NCBI GenBank assembly: GCA_945952025.1
Contig: CAMFGW010000008.1
Coordinates: 43,050-107,049, forward strand
Direction of reading: 5' to 3'
Source of the DNA: an uncultured Paracoccaceae bacterium
GTDB lineage: Bacteria > Pseudomonadota > Alphaproteobacteria > Rhodobacterales > Rhodobacteraceae
DNA: 64,000 nucleotides
How positions within the stretch are numbered: the stretch's first letter is position 1; each line of letters opens with the position of its first letter. Made by a program: the position numbers and the translations under genes. The notes under the pieces were generated by a model. The model was not told where the DNA came from and did no database searches. It saw nothing but the letters and a program-made list of their open reading frames with translations. Shown here in pieces: positions 28,662-37,487 of the stretch.

Positions 28662-29549
28662 CTAGCCCATCGGCAGCTCGTCGGCCATCCAGTCGCGAAA
28701 GGCGATGACGGCGGGGTTGGCGGCCTTTTGGGGCGAGACGGCCAGATAGTAGGCCCTGGGCGACTCGATGGCCAGATCAAAGGGCCTGACCAGCGTTCCG
28801 TCCGCCATGAACTGCTGGCAGATGAACTCGTCGCCCATGCCCACGCCTTGCGAGGCCAGCGTCGCGGCATGGACCAGGTTCATGTCGGAAAACCGCTGGC
28901 CGGTGCGCGCTGCCTCTTCCGGCAGGCCCGCAAGGCGGAACCAGGTCACCCAGTCCTCGTGGTCGGTCAGGTGCAGAAGGTTGACGGCCAAGAGGTCGCG
29001 CGGTTCCGGCAAGCCACCCAGGCGGTTCAGAAGCGCGGGGCTGCAGAGCGGCGTGAAATGGACCTTCTTCAGAAGCTCGACCTCCATGTCGGCATGGCTG
29101 CCGGGATGGCAGAAGGCGATGAAGAGGTCGGCGTCCGGGTTCGCCGTGTCGCCGAGCCTGCGCGGCGTCACCAGCGACAGGGCCACGTCAGGGCAGCGGT
29201 CGCGGAAGCGGCCGAGCTTGGGGCAAAGCCAGCTGGACCCGAAGCCGGGCGTGCAGCTGACCGTCAGGGCCCCCGTCGCCCCCCGCCCGGTCTGCCGTGC
29301 CGCCGACCCCGCCAGAACCGACAGCGCCCGGCGGACGTCGGCGGCATAGGCGCGGCCCTGGGGCGTCAGCTCGACCCGCGTGCCGGCCCGGCTCATCAAC
29401 CGGAAGCCCAGGTCGCGCTCAAGGAGCCGCAACTGGTGGCTGACGGCACTGCGCGTCAGGTTCAGCTCGTCCGCCGCCTGCCAGACCGTGCCGTGGCGCG
29501 CGAAACTTTCGAGCGCCCGAAGCGCCTGCGTCGATGGAACGCGCGACAT
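28662..29549 (-). CDS. LysR-family regulator, GcvA-like
   Basis: 295 aa. The N-terminal winged helix-turn-helix is clear: ALRALESFARHGTVWQAADE and LNLTRSAVSHQLRLLERDLG. The C-terminal periplasmic-binding-protein-like effector domain follows, with GALTVSCTPGFGSSWLCPKL, typical of the GcvA/AmpR branch. It sits between the importer operon (same strand, downstream) and the divergent amidohydrolase-amidinotransferase genes, and so probably controls both in response to the imported compound. A GTGAAA/TTTCAC dyad lies in the divergent gap. Confidence 0.92.
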   Translation of the reverse strand: MSRVPSTQALRALESFARHGTVWQAADELNLTRSAVSHQLRLLERDLGFRLMSRAGTRVELTPQGRAYAADVRRALSVLAGSAARQTGRGATGALTVSCTPGFGSSWLCPKLGRFRDRCPDVALSLVTPRRLGDTANPDADLFIAFCHPGSHADMEVELLKKVHFTPLCSPALLNRLGGLPEPRDLLAVNLLHLTDHEDWVTWFRLAGLPEEAARTGQRFSDMNLVHAATLASQGVGMGDEFICQQFMADGTLVRPFDLAIESPRAYYLAVSPQKAANPAVIAFRDWMADELPMG

Positions 29550-29620
29550 TGCGACCCTTTCCCCTCAAAGCCCCTGGCCCGCCGAGGTTAGCAGCCCGGC
29601 GCGCCCGCGTCCCGGCTTAG

Positions 29621-29657
29621 GTGAAAATGATTTGCTGTCCCTAGGAAAAGGTTTCAC
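29621..29657. promoter_or_regulatory. Candidate LysR operator in the divergent gap
   Basis: GTGAAA at 29621-29626 and TTTCAC at 29652-29657 form an inverted repeat; the bases inside the arms are also partly symmetric (both arms continue into TT-CT). It is the most AT-rich piece of the 210-bp gap between lysR and the M20 gene, and lies about 100 bp from the amidohydrolase start. Confidence 0.4.
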
Positions 29658-29759
29658 TTTCGCACGAAGGGCCGCCCCGTGTAGCCAAGGGACGAGTCCC
29701 CCAGAGGGGCCCCCTAAAGGCCCCAAGGCCCGCCACTGCCGCAAAGGAGGTCGCCCCCC

Positions 29760-31352
29760 GTGCCGCATACGCCCCTGTCCGCCGCGCAAGAGACGGCTCT
29801 TGCCCATGTCACGGCCCGCGCGGCCGACCTGTCGGACTGGTGCGCGACGATCTTCGACTTCGGCGAGACGGCCTGGCGCGAATACCGCTCGGCCGACTGG
29901 TATGTCGCCCGACTGCGGGCCGAGGGCTTCACGGTCGAGGAAGGGTCGGGCGGCATGCCCACCGCTTTCTGCGCCAACTGGTCGAACGGTGAAGGCCCGA
30001 TCATTGGCATGTATGCCGAATATGACGGCATCCCCGGCAACTGCCAGGCCGCCAGCACGCGCCGCGCGCCGCGCAAAGGGCTGGGCTATCAGGCGGGCGG
30101 TCATACCGACCCCCATTCCGGGCTTGGCATGGCCGGGCTGGGCGGCCTTCTGGCCACCAAGGCGGCGATGGAGCGGCACGGCATCAAGGGTGGCCTGCGC
30201 TTTACCGGTGAGCCTGCGGAAAAGGTGCGCGGCTCCAAGCCCATCCATGCCGCGCGCGGCTATTACGACGGGCTGGCGGCCATCCTGTCATTCCATCCCT
30301 TCTACATGCTGCCCATGTGCAACACGGTCCGCTGGGACACCCACTGCGGCGCCGGCTGGTCGATGATCTACCGCTTCATCTGCGACGTGCCCGAAGCCTG
30401 GGGCCGCGACGATGCCGCCCCGATCCCGCAGTCCCACAGCGCGGTGCGCGCGCCGGGCGCAAACGATGCGCTGAACCTGATGTTCCTGACCTCGAAGGCC
30501 TTGCGCGATTCGATGCTGTCCCATCAGGGCGGCTGGTCGATTTCCGAGGCAATCCTGACGGCGGGGCAGGCGACCGCCGACAACCAGCCCGCCGGCCTGG
30601 CCGAAATCCAGTACATGATGCGCACGCCCACGATCGCCATGGCCGAAACCGTGACGGCGGCGCTGGACCGCAATGCCGAAGCGGCGGCGGCGATGACCGG
30701 CTGCCGGTGGGAACGCCACTGGGTCTGCAAGTCGCGCCCCGGCCTTGCCAACCACGCCATCGCCCGCACCGTCTGGGACGCGATGCAGGCCGTCGGTGCC
30801 CCCGTCTGGGACGAGGCTGCCAAGACTGTGGCGCGCGAGATCCAGGCGAACCTTGGCCTCGACCCGATGGACGACCCCTTCATCCCCGAAATGTCGCGCC
30901 TGATCGAGCCAGAGGCGGCCGAGGCGATCCTGCGCCATGACCTGCCGCCGAGCCAGACCCACTCCACCTCGGACGATTATACCGACATGTGCTGGCACGC
31001 CCCGACCGCGCGCTTCTATGTCGCGCGCCCCGCACTTCGGGCACCGGCGGGCTATGCCTATCCGGCCTGGACGATGAACGCGCTGGGCGGCATTCCGGCC
31101 ACGATTGACCCGATGGTCCAGACGGCGGCCAAGATCCTGGCGCTTTCGGCGCTGCGGCTTCTGGAAGACCCGGCGGCGCGCGCGGCGGCCATGGCCGAGT
31201 TCCACCAAAGAACCGGCGGTGGCCCCGGCGGCAGCGACTGGACGCCGCCGCAATGCGATTACGACCCGCCCATCCATTTCCGCTGGCCCGAATATGTCAC
31301 AACCGCGCGCGGGCACGACTGGTGGATCCCCTCCGCCATGCCCGGCGCCTGA
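29760..31352 (+). CDS. M20-family amidohydrolase, AbgB-like
   Basis: 530 aa metal-dependent amidohydrolase related to p-aminobenzoyl-glutamate hydrolase subunit B and indole-3-acetyl-amino-acid hydrolases. Visible features are GMYAEYDGIPG, GGHTDPHSGLGMAGLGG in the metal-binding region, GEPAEKVRGSKPIHAARGYY and the dimerisation domain. The C-terminus is long, with HSTSDDYTDMCWHAPTARFY resembling the last metal-ligand region. The start is GTG at 29760, set by a strong AAAGGAGG ten bases upstream. It is followed 13 bp later by the amidinotransferase-family gene. The substrate is probably an N-acyl or peptide-like amide imported by the adjacent ABC system. Confidence 0.85.
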   Translation: MPHTPLSAAQETALAHVTARAADLSDWCATIFDFGETAWREYRSADWYVARLRAEGFTVEEGSGGMPTAFCANWSNGEGPIIGMYAEYDGIPGNCQAASTRRAPRKGLGYQAGGHTDPHSGLGMAGLGGLLATKAAMERHGIKGGLRFTGEPAEKVRGSKPIHAARGYYDGLAAILSFHPFYMLPMCNTVRWDTHCGAGWSMIYRFICDVPEAWGRDDAAPIPQSHSAVRAPGANDALNLMFLTSKALRDSMLSHQGGWSISEAILTAGQATADNQPAGLAEIQYMMRTPTIAMAETVTAALDRNAEAAAAMTGCRWERHWVCKSRPGLANHAIARTVWDAMQAVGAPVWDEAAKTVAREIQANLGLDPMDDPFIPEMSRLIEPEAAEAILRHDLPPSQTHSTSDDYTDMCWHAPTARFYVARPALRAPAGYAYPAWTMNALGGIPATIDPMVQTAAKILALSALRLLEDPAARAAAMAEFHQRTGGGPGGSDWTPPQCDYDPPIHFRWPEYVTTARGHDWWIPSAMPGA

Positions 31353-31365
31353 AAGGAGCCCCTCC

Positions 31366-32286
31366 ATGAACGCCCCGACGCGACCCGAACCCTTCACCCT
31401 CCGCCGCCGCAACCCCAGGGGCGGCACCGCACCCCTGACCGGCTGGGGTTTTGCCAACGAAACCGACCGGCTGACCGACGTCCTGCTGGGCAGCCCGGCC
31501 CACCTGCGCCACCTCTCGACTTCGAGCCTGTCGCGCAAGCACCTGCGAGAGGCGCCGAGCAACATCCAGGTCGCCCAGGCCCAGCACAAGGAACTGGTCG
31601 CCGCCTACGAGCACTTCGGCGTCAAGGTCCATATGCACCAGCCGACGCCGGAGTTGCCGATGCAGGTCTATGCCCGCGATTCCAGCGTCATGACCCCCTA
31701 CGGCGCCATCATCACCGCCATGGCCAACTGGTGGCGGCGGGGCGAGAATTACGCGGCGATCCGCACCTACGAGGAACTCGGCATCCCGATCTATGACATG
31801 GTGACGGCGGGCACCTTCGAGGGCGGCGACTTCAACGTGATCGAGGAAGGCTGCGTCCTGATCGGCTGCGGCGGCGCCCGCACGCAAGAGGAAGGCGCCC
31901 GCCAGGTCCAGGACTGGTTCGACCGCGAAGGCTGGGAAACCCGGCTCGCCTTCATCGACGAATATTACGTCCACATCGACCTGATGGTCGTCCCGATCGC
32001 GCCCAAGCTGACCGCCGTCTGCCTGGCCTGCACCGAACCCGGCATCGTCGACTGGCTGAAGGCCAAGGGGCACGAGATCATCGACGTGCCCTTCCAGGAC
32101 ACGATGGCGCTTGGCTGCAACTTCATGTCGCTGGGCGGCGACCGGGTGATCGCGCCCGCCTCGTCGAAGGCGCTGATCGGGCAGCTGAAGGCCCGGGGGT
32201 TCGAGGTGGCGGCCATCGACATGGCCGAAATCTCGAAGACCGGCGGCGGCATCCACTGCATGGCCCAGTCGCTCCGCCGGGGCTAG
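31366..32286 (+). CDS. Amidinotransferase-superfamily hydrolase (DDAH/arginine deiminase-like)
   Basis: About 306 aa, of the pentein fold shared by arginine deiminase, dimethylarginine dimethylaminohydrolase and glycine amidinotransferase. Active-site regions are FEGGDFN (substrate-binding Asp/Glu), HIDLMVVPI (catalytic His) and the C-terminal GGGIHCMAQSL (nucleophilic Cys). The enzyme should hydrolyse or transfer a guanidino group. The ATG at 31366 follows GAAAGGAGC. It pairs with the amidohydrolase in a two-gene operon opposite LysR and the importer, which suggests catabolism of a modified guanidino compound; the substrate is unknown. Confidence 0.88.
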   Translation: MNAPTRPEPFTLRRRNPRGGTAPLTGWGFANETDRLTDVLLGSPAHLRHLSTSSLSRKHLREAPSNIQVAQAQHKELVAAYEHFGVKVHMHQPTPELPMQVYARDSSVMTPYGAIITAMANWWRRGENYAAIRTYEELGIPIYDMVTAGTFEGGDFNVIEEGCVLIGCGGARTQEEGARQVQDWFDREGWETRLAFIDEYYVHIDLMVVPIAPKLTAVCLACTEPGIVDWLKAKGHEIIDVPFQDTMALGCNFMSLGGDRVIAPASSKALIGQLKARGFEVAAIDMAEISKTGGGIHCMAQSLRRG

Positions 32287-32290
32287 GGGG

Positions 32291-33061
32291 TCAGCCGCCC
32301 TTTGGCGTGACAAGCCGCGGGGGCCGCAGCGCCTCTGCGGCCTTGAACAGACCGAAGGTCTGGTTGACGTAGTTCACGGCACCCCCGATCGCCTCGAGAT
32401 AGCGGTCAAGCTCGGGCGTGCGCTCGGCCTCGACCAGCTGGATCGGCCGGTCGGGGCTCGGCCCCTCGAACTGGCTGTAGAAGAGCGGCTCGCCCCGTTT
32501 CAGCACGATGTCGCGATCAGGCTCGTGCCACTCGAAGGCCCACATCAGGGGCCGCGGCCAGACGCTGATCGGGAAGCGGCCGCCGAAGATGGTGCCCGGC
32601 AGCGACTCGCGGCGGTAATGCGCAAAGGGGCCAAGCTGGGTGATCCAGACCGGCTCGTCGGCGATGAAGAGGTAGGGCAGCATCAGCTGGATCGTCGGCC
32701 GGTCGGGGTAGCGCCATTCGGCCTCGTTCACCATGACCAGAAGCTCGTTCAGCTTGTTGGCGCGAATAGGACTTGCCGCGCCCAGCCGGTTGATGAAGAC
32801 GGGCTTGCCCTTGGGATCGCGGGCAAAGCCCAGATGCAGGTCGAACGGGCAGGGCACCTGGAAATAGCGGCTTTCCATCTGGATCACCGCCGGGCAGCGC
32901 GCCGCCGACTTCGCGTGCGTGCGCGCCACATCGCGCGAGGAGAGCCGTTGCGGCGGATCATAGAGCACCGCCGCCATGTCGGTCGTGCGCAGCCAGCCCA
33001 CCTGGACCGGACCGCTTCCCGGCCCGTCGTCCGGCCGATCATAAAGGATGTTGACCTGCAT
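32291..33061 (-). CDS. Conserved protein of unknown function
   Basis: About 256 aa, soluble, without a signal peptide or membrane helix. It is rich in Trp, Pro and aromatic residues (WPRPLMWAFEWHEPDRD, PYLFIADEPVWITQLGPF) and includes an internal QVPCPFDLHLGFARDPKG segment. The N-terminus MQVNILYDRPDDG at 33061 is chosen over a longer frame of 40 unconserved residues. It converges with the amidinotransferase-family gene with a 4-bp gap and diverges from the small gene at 33130. I recognise no domain with confidence. The short divergent gap holds a direct repeat of TAACCTT. Confidence 0.75.
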   Translation of the reverse strand: MQVNILYDRPDDGPGSGPVQVGWLRTTDMAAVLYDPPQRLSSRDVARTHAKSAARCPAVIQMESRYFQVPCPFDLHLGFARDPKGKPVFINRLGAASPIRANKLNELLVMVNEAEWRYPDRPTIQLMLPYLFIADEPVWITQLGPFAHYRRESLPGTIFGGRFPISVWPRPLMWAFEWHEPDRDIVLKRGEPLFYSQFEGPSPDRPIQLVEAERTPELDRYLEAIGGAVNYVNQTFGLFKAAEALRPPRLVTPKGG

Positions 33062-33129
33062 GGAGCGCGAAACCCTTTCGTAACCTTCGCCCGTTAACCT
33101 TGGGCGGAGACTAGCGAAAGGAACGGCCC

Positions 33130-33381
33130 ATGCGAATTCTTTCTGCCAGACCGCGCGATATTGCCGTCGACAGCGCGGCAAGGGCGGTCATTGCCACCAT
33201 CGTCCTGCGCATCGCGCTTGACGGGGGCGAGGAAGAGGCGCGCGTGCGCGTCCGCGCGCCGATCCGGGCGCCGGGCGGCGCACCCCTGAAGGCGCGGCTG
33301 ATCGCCGCCGCCAAGGCGCGCCTTCTGGAAGCACCGCTCGACTACCTGGCCTCTGCGCCGCACCTGTCGGACGCCGCCTGA
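33130..33381 (+). CDS. Small basic protein of unknown function
   Basis: 83 aa, Ala- and Arg-rich, with no signal peptide. The ATG is preceded by GCGAAAGGAAC, a good ribosome binding site. The sequence (AARAVIATIVLRIALDGGEEEARVRV, quoted in two parts AARAVIATIVLRIA and LDGGEEEARVRV) looks like a compact alpha/beta domain; a later PLKARLIAAAKARLLEA helix follows. It lies 62 bp before pyrF on the same strand. I do not recognise a family; the ribosome binding site and position support a real gene. Confidence 0.6.
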   Translation: MRILSARPRDIAVDSAARAVIATIVLRIALDGGEEEARVRVRAPIRAPGGAPLKARLIAAAKARLLEAPLDYLASAPHLSDAA

Positions 33382-33443
33382 CAGACGACTTGACAGGGCA
33401 CGCCCCTGGTCCGACAAGCGCGGCCGGACAACAGGGGGCGGCG

Positions 33444-34142
33444 ATGCAGACGGATGACAGGCTGATCGTGGCGCTCGACGTGCCGGACGCGGTGCAGGGG
33501 CTAGCGCTGGTGGACCGGATCGGCCCCTCGGTCGGCTTCTACAAGATCGGGCTCGGCATGCTGACCGGCGGCGGCCTCGCGCTTGCCAACGAGCTGAAGG
33601 ACGAACAGGGCAAGAAGATCTTCCTCGACATGAAGCTCTTCGACATCGGCGCCACGGTCGAGGCGGCGGTGAGGGGCCTGTCGCGCTTCGACCTGGATTT
33701 CCTGACCGTGCAGGGCGACCCCCATGTGGTCCGCGCCGCCAAGGCGGGGGCCGGGGCGTCGGGGATGAAGATCCTGGCCGTGACCTTCCTGACCTCGCTC
33801 GACCGTGCCGACCTGGACGCGGGCCTGATCCGGCCCGGCGACATGACCGACCTGACCGTCGAACGCGCCGGCCGCGCCTTCGCCGAAGGGGCGGACGGCG
33901 TGATCGCCAGCCCGCACGAGGCACGCCTGATCCGCGCGCTTCCCTCTGCCAGGGGCCGGCTGATCGTCACCCCCGGCGTCCGCCCGGCAGGCAGCGCGCC
34001 CGGCGACCAGAAGCGCATCGCTACCCCGGCCGAAGCCATCGAAGCCGGCGCAGATCACATCGTCGTCGGTCGTCCGATCTGGGCCGCGCCCGACCCGCGC
34101 GGCGCGGCAGAGGCGATCCTGGCCGAACTGGCGAAGGTCTAA
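33444..34142 (+). CDS. pyrF: Orotidine 5'-phosphate decarboxylase
   Basis: TIM-barrel enzyme of about 232 aa that makes UMP from OMP. LIVALDV near the N-terminus, FYKIGLGML, the catalytic FLDMKLFDIGATV with the Asp-x-Lys-x-x-Asp pattern, TVQGDP, and the C-terminal VTPGVRPAG and DHIVVGRPIW phosphate-binding loops match the group I family. The start at 33444 follows GGGGGCGGCG; an in-frame ATG 18 codons upstream has no family support. It converges on the nfeD-like gene across a small hairpin. Confidence 0.96.
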   Translation: MQTDDRLIVALDVPDAVQGLALVDRIGPSVGFYKIGLGMLTGGGLALANELKDEQGKKIFLDMKLFDIGATVEAAVRGLSRFDLDFLTVQGDPHVVRAAKAGAGASGMKILAVTFLTSLDRADLDAGLIRPGDMTDLTVERAGRAFAEGADGVIASPHEARLIRALPSARGRLIVTPGVRPAGSAPGDQKRIATPAEAIEAGADHIVVGRPIWAAPDPRGAAEAILAELAKV

Positions 34143-34177
34143 AACCGCGCCCGGGGGCTGGGTTCAGGCGCCGGTTT
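34142..34177. terminator. Hairpin between convergent pyrF and NfeD-like gene
   Basis: AAACCGCGCC (34142-34151) pairs with GGCGCCGGTTT (34167-34177) with one bulged base. The hairpin fills the entire gap between the two stop codons and has A residues on one side and T residues on the other, so it could act in both directions, though the T-runs are short. Confidence 0.5.
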
Positions 34178-34452
34178 CAGTTGTCGTTGATGTCGTGGCG
34201 CACGATCTTGACCGGGTCCTTCGGCCAGCCGAAGACCCGCCTGAGCGCCCACCAACAGATGAGCGAGGCGACGGCAAAGACCAGAACAGTCAGCGCGACC
34301 GACCCGCCGGCAAGTCCGACCAACAACAGCACGCCCGTCACCAGCGCCCCGCCCGCGAACCCCAGAAGCACATAGCCGGAGGCAAGCGTTTCCAGGATGC
34401 CCAGCACGAAGGCGGCGGCCATCCAGACCCACCATTCCTGCCAAAGCTGCAT
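34177..34452 (-). CDS. NfeD-family membrane protein (YbbK-like, short)
   Basis: 91 aa with two to three hydrophobic helices spanning residues 8-70 (WWVWMAAAFVLGILETLASG and LLLVGLAGGSVALTVLVFAV). This is the truncated NfeD form lacking the C-terminal OB domain. Such proteins occur beside SPFH/prohibitin-like proteins and are thought to anchor or regulate them. The start overlaps the stop codon of the upstream SPFH gene by one base, so the pair is co-translated. Confidence 0.85.
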   Translation of the reverse strand: MQLWQEWWVWMAAAFVLGILETLASGYVLLGFAGGALVTGVLLLVGLAGGSVALTVLVFAVASLICWWALRRVFGWPKDPVKIVRHDINDN

Positions 34453-35339
34453 CAGCTGCGCCCCTTCAGCATCTTGAACGCGTCAGCAAAAGCCTCCATC
34501 GCCGCCGCCGGCAACAGGACGACCTGCTTGCCCGGCCCGTTGCCCACGGATTGCAGCGCCTCGACCTGCTTCAGCGCGATCTGGAATTGCGCCGCCTCGA
34601 TCCCGTTTTCCTTGATCGCCACGGCGATGACCTGGGTCGCATAGGCCTCGGCATCCGCCGTCAGCCGCCGCGCCTTCGCCGCCTGGTCCGCCGCGTAAAG
34701 CTGTCCGTCGGCGGCAAGCTCGACCGACCGCTTGCGCCCCTCGGCCTCGGTCACTTGCGCCCGCCGCGCCCTCTCGGCGTTCAGCTGCTGCAACATCGCG
34801 GCCTTCGTCGCCTCATCAAGGCTCACATCCAGAAGCTCGACCCGCGTGACCTCGATCCCCCAGTCGTCGAAGACATGGGTCAGCGCCTCGCGAATCTTCT
34901 GGATCAGGGCCGATCGGTTCGACTGCACCTGGTCCAGCTCGATCGTCCCGATCTCGCTTCGCACGATGCCGGCGACGGTGGTTTCGATGGCGCCGTCCAC
35001 GTCGCGGATGCGGTAGACGGTCTTTTCCGGCTCGGTAATGCGATAAAAGACGCTGGTTTCGACCGTGACCAGCACGTTGTCGGCCGTGATCGCGTCCTGC
35101 CGGTGGGTCGGCAACTGGCGCTCGAGGATCGACACCTTGTGCGCCACCCGGTCAAGGAAGGGCACGATGAAGTTGATGCCCGGCCCAAGGACCGAGCGCA
35201 GCCGACCGAAGCGTTCGACCACATGCTTTTCGCTCTGCGGCACGACGCGCACGCCCAGCCAGACGCAAAGAAGGATGAAGAAGGCGATCGCCAGGAAGAC
35301 GGCATTGCCGCCACCGATACTGTCGCTGATCGAGTTCAT
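34452..35339 (-). CDS. SPFH/band 7 protein, QmcA-like
   Basis: About 295 aa. An N-terminal membrane helix (residues 14-30, FLAIAFFILLCVWLGVRVV) is followed by the SPFH domain, with VPQSEKHVVERFGRLRSVLG, PGINFIVPFLDRVAHKV and ELLDVSLDEATKAAM. A coiled-coil region rich in Glu, Arg and Ala (ERARRAQVTEAEGRKRSVEL) leads to the C-terminus. QmcA/stomatin-like proteins form membrane microdomains and influence protease activity. The ATG at 35339 is preferred; the longer frame runs into pbpC. It is paired with the NfeD-like protein. Confidence 0.92.
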   Translation of the reverse strand: MNSISDSIGGGNAVFLAIAFFILLCVWLGVRVVPQSEKHVVERFGRLRSVLGPGINFIVPFLDRVAHKVSILERQLPTHRQDAITADNVLVTVETSVFYRITEPEKTVYRIRDVDGAIETTVAGIVRSEIGTIELDQVQSNRSALIQKIREALTHVFDDWGIEVTRVELLDVSLDEATKAAMLQQLNAERARRAQVTEAEGRKRSVELAADGQLYAADQAAKARRLTADAEAYATQVIAVAIKENGIEAAQFQIALKQVEALQSVGNGPGKQVVLLPAAAMEAFADAFKMLKGRS

Positions 35340-35437
35340 GGGCGTGGTGCCTCCCTTTTTCTGGCAAGATGGGGCGTTGGACAGGCTCGCGCAAGCCGCA
35401 GCCGGATCTGTTGCCGGATTTTTGGCCGAAAGTGTCT

Positions 35438-37480
35438 CTATCTCACCTGAACATTGACCGCCGCGCTCCGCCCGCCCGCGTCGATGACCGACAGCCGGTA
35501 AAAGCCGGGACCGGGCAGGGGCAAGAGGCTCTCGCGCGCGCCGGACCCCGCGACCAGCGGCTGGCCATTGGCCAGCCACAGGAACGGCCCGATCCCATCG
35601 CGGACCTTGACGACCAGGCCGCCGTTCAGCCCCTCGACCTCGGCCCCGTCGGGGGGAAAGGCGACCTTCGGCGCGTCGTCGGCCACCACGGCCAGCGCGT
35701 CGGCCCGCGACCGCACACGGCGCAGGGGCGGCGGCAACTGGTCGGTCGCGGCGATCAGCGTCGCGGGCGGCGGGGGCGGCAAGGGGTCGAACGCGGGTTT
35801 CAGCCGCCCGAACGCCTCGAACAGGACGGGCGCCGCCAGATCGCCGCCGAAGGCGCCGGGCACGGGTGAGCCATCCGCCCGACCCATCCAGACGCCTGCC
35901 ACATGCCGCCCGTCAAACCCAACGGCCCAGGCGTCGCGGTGCCCGTAGCTGGTCCCGGTCTTGTAGGCGAGCCGGCCGGGCGCGGCCCCCGGCGGCGGGG
36001 TCAGGCCGGACAGGATGTCGTCCACCTGCCAGGCCGCCTCGGGGCTGAATAGCCGCCCCGGGCGCGGGCCGGCATCGTCGGCCAGGACCGACAGATGGAC
36101 CGGCTGACCCAGCCGGGCGAGCGCGGCATAGGCCTGCACCAGATCGGTCAGGGTGATCCCCAGACCGCCCAGCACCACCGCAAGCCCCGGCTGGCCCCCC
36201 GGCACGACCGTCCGCGCCCCGGTCCGGTCAAGCGCCGACAGAAGTTTCGCCGGCCCGACCGCATCCGCGAGCCGCACGGCCGGAATGTTGAGCGAGGCCT
36301 GCAGCGCCTGCCGAAGGGTGAGCGTGCCGCGGAACTGGTTGTCGAAGTTCTGCGGTGCGTAGCTGCCGAAGGCCACGGGCCGGTCGTCGATCAGGCTTTC
36401 GGGGTTCGCCAGCCCCTGGTCGAACGCCAGCCCGTAGACGAAGGGCTTCAGCGTCGATCCGGGGGACCTGAGCGCCTCGGTCATGTCGACGAAGCCGGTC
36501 CGCGCACCGCTGCCCCAGTCCGCCGTCCCGACCGAGGCGACGATCCGGCCCGTCTGGTGGTCGGCGACGACGATGGCGACCGTCAGCCGGTCCCCCGCCC
36601 GCCGCGCCGCGTCACCGGCGAGCTTTTCGAGCGCCGCCTGCACCGTCGCATCGAGCGTCGTCGTGATGACCGTCCGCCCCGGGTCGGCCCGGTGCATCCG
36701 GTCGGCCAGAAGCGCCGCGCGGTTCGGAAAATCACGCCTTTCGGCTGGAATAGACTCTGTTTCTGCCGCCGCAACCTTCTCGTCCGTCAGGACGCCTGCC
36801 TCTCGCGCCCGTGCCAAGACCCGCGTCCGCGCCGCATAGGCCGCGTCCGCCGCCCGGTCCGGCCGCCGCGCCTCGGGCGACTGGGGCAGGGCGACCAGAA
36901 GGGCGGACTGGGCCGCCGTCAGGTGTCGCGGCTCCTTGCCGAACCAGGCGAAGGCGGCGGCGCGCACCCCCTCGACATTGCCGCCATAGGGCGCGAGCCG
37001 CAGATAAAGGTCCAGGATCTGCGCCTTCGTCAGCCTTCGTTCCAGCGCGAGGGCGACACGCATCTGCCTGATCTTGCCCTCCCACCGCCCGGTGCCGCTT
37101 TCCTCCAGCAGTCGCGCGACCTGCATGGTCAGGGTCGATCCGCCCGACACCACCCGCCCCGCCCGCATCGCCTGCCAGCCCGCGCGCACCAGCGCCACGG
37201 GATCGACGCCGGCATGGTCGTAGAACCGGCGGTCCTCATAGGCGATCAGCATGCGGGTAAAGAGGGGATCGACCGCCCCCGGCTCCATCCGCCAGCGCCC
37301 GTCGGCGACCGTGAAGGCACGCAGAAGGACGCCCTTCTGGTCCCGCACCTCGGCCGAGACGGGGACGGACAGGGGCGGCAGTTCGGTCCGGTCGACCCAG
37401 GCCACCGCCAGGTCGCGCGAAAGGCCGGCGGCGAAAAGACCCGCCGCCAGCCCGAACGCCAGGCGATGCGCCCGCATCAC
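35438..37480 (-). CDS. pbpC: Penicillin-binding protein 1C
   Basis: Bifunctional peptidoglycan synthase of 680 aa. After a short membrane anchor (residues 6-30) comes the GT51 glycosyltransferase domain with AYEDRRFYDHAGVD and GGSTLTMQVARLL. The transpeptidase domain has the SPGSTLKPFVYGLAFD active-site Ser-x-x-Lys and the KTGTSYGHRDAWAVGF motif. A C-terminal BiPBP_C domain (residues about 595-680) is characteristic of PBP1C. It follows the alpha-2-macroglobulin gene by 7 bp, the same pairing as yfhM-pbpC of E. coli, where the macroglobulin is thought to guard the envelope while PBP1C repairs it. Confidence 0.95.
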   Translation of the reverse strand: MMRAHRLAFGLAAGLFAAGLSRDLAVAWVDRTELPPLSVPVSAEVRDQKGVLLRAFTVADGRWRMEPGAVDPLFTRMLIAYEDRRFYDHAGVDPVALVRAGWQAMRAGRVVSGGSTLTMQVARLLEESGTGRWEGKIRQMRVALALERRLTKAQILDLYLRLAPYGGNVEGVRAAAFAWFGKEPRHLTAAQSALLVALPQSPEARRPDRAADAAYAARTRVLARAREAGVLTDEKVAAAETESIPAERRDFPNRAALLADRMHRADPGRTVITTTLDATVQAALEKLAGDAARRAGDRLTVAIVVADHQTGRIVASVGTADWGSGARTGFVDMTEALRSPGSTLKPFVYGLAFDQGLANPESLIDDRPVAFGSYAPQNFDNQFRGTLTLRQALQASLNIPAVRLADAVGPAKLLSALDRTGARTVVPGGQPGLAVVLGGLGITLTDLVQAYAALARLGQPVHLSVLADDAGPRPGRLFSPEAAWQVDDILSGLTPPPGAAPGRLAYKTGTSYGHRDAWAVGFDGRHVAGVWMGRADGSPVPGAFGGDLAAPVLFEAFGRLKPAFDPLPPPPPATLIAATDQLPPPLRRVRSRADALAVVADDAPKVAFPPDGAEVEGLNGGLVVKVRDGIGPFLWLANGQPLVAGSGARESLLPLPGPGFYRLSVIDAGGRSAAVNVQVR

Positions 37481-37487
37481 GCCCGCC

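Noticed and set aside
33062..33129. CtrA binding site (TTAA-n7-TTAA) in the gap before the 83-aa gene
   Set aside because: Only TTAACC with a GTAA half-site ten bases away is seen; spacing does not fit the full CtrA motif.
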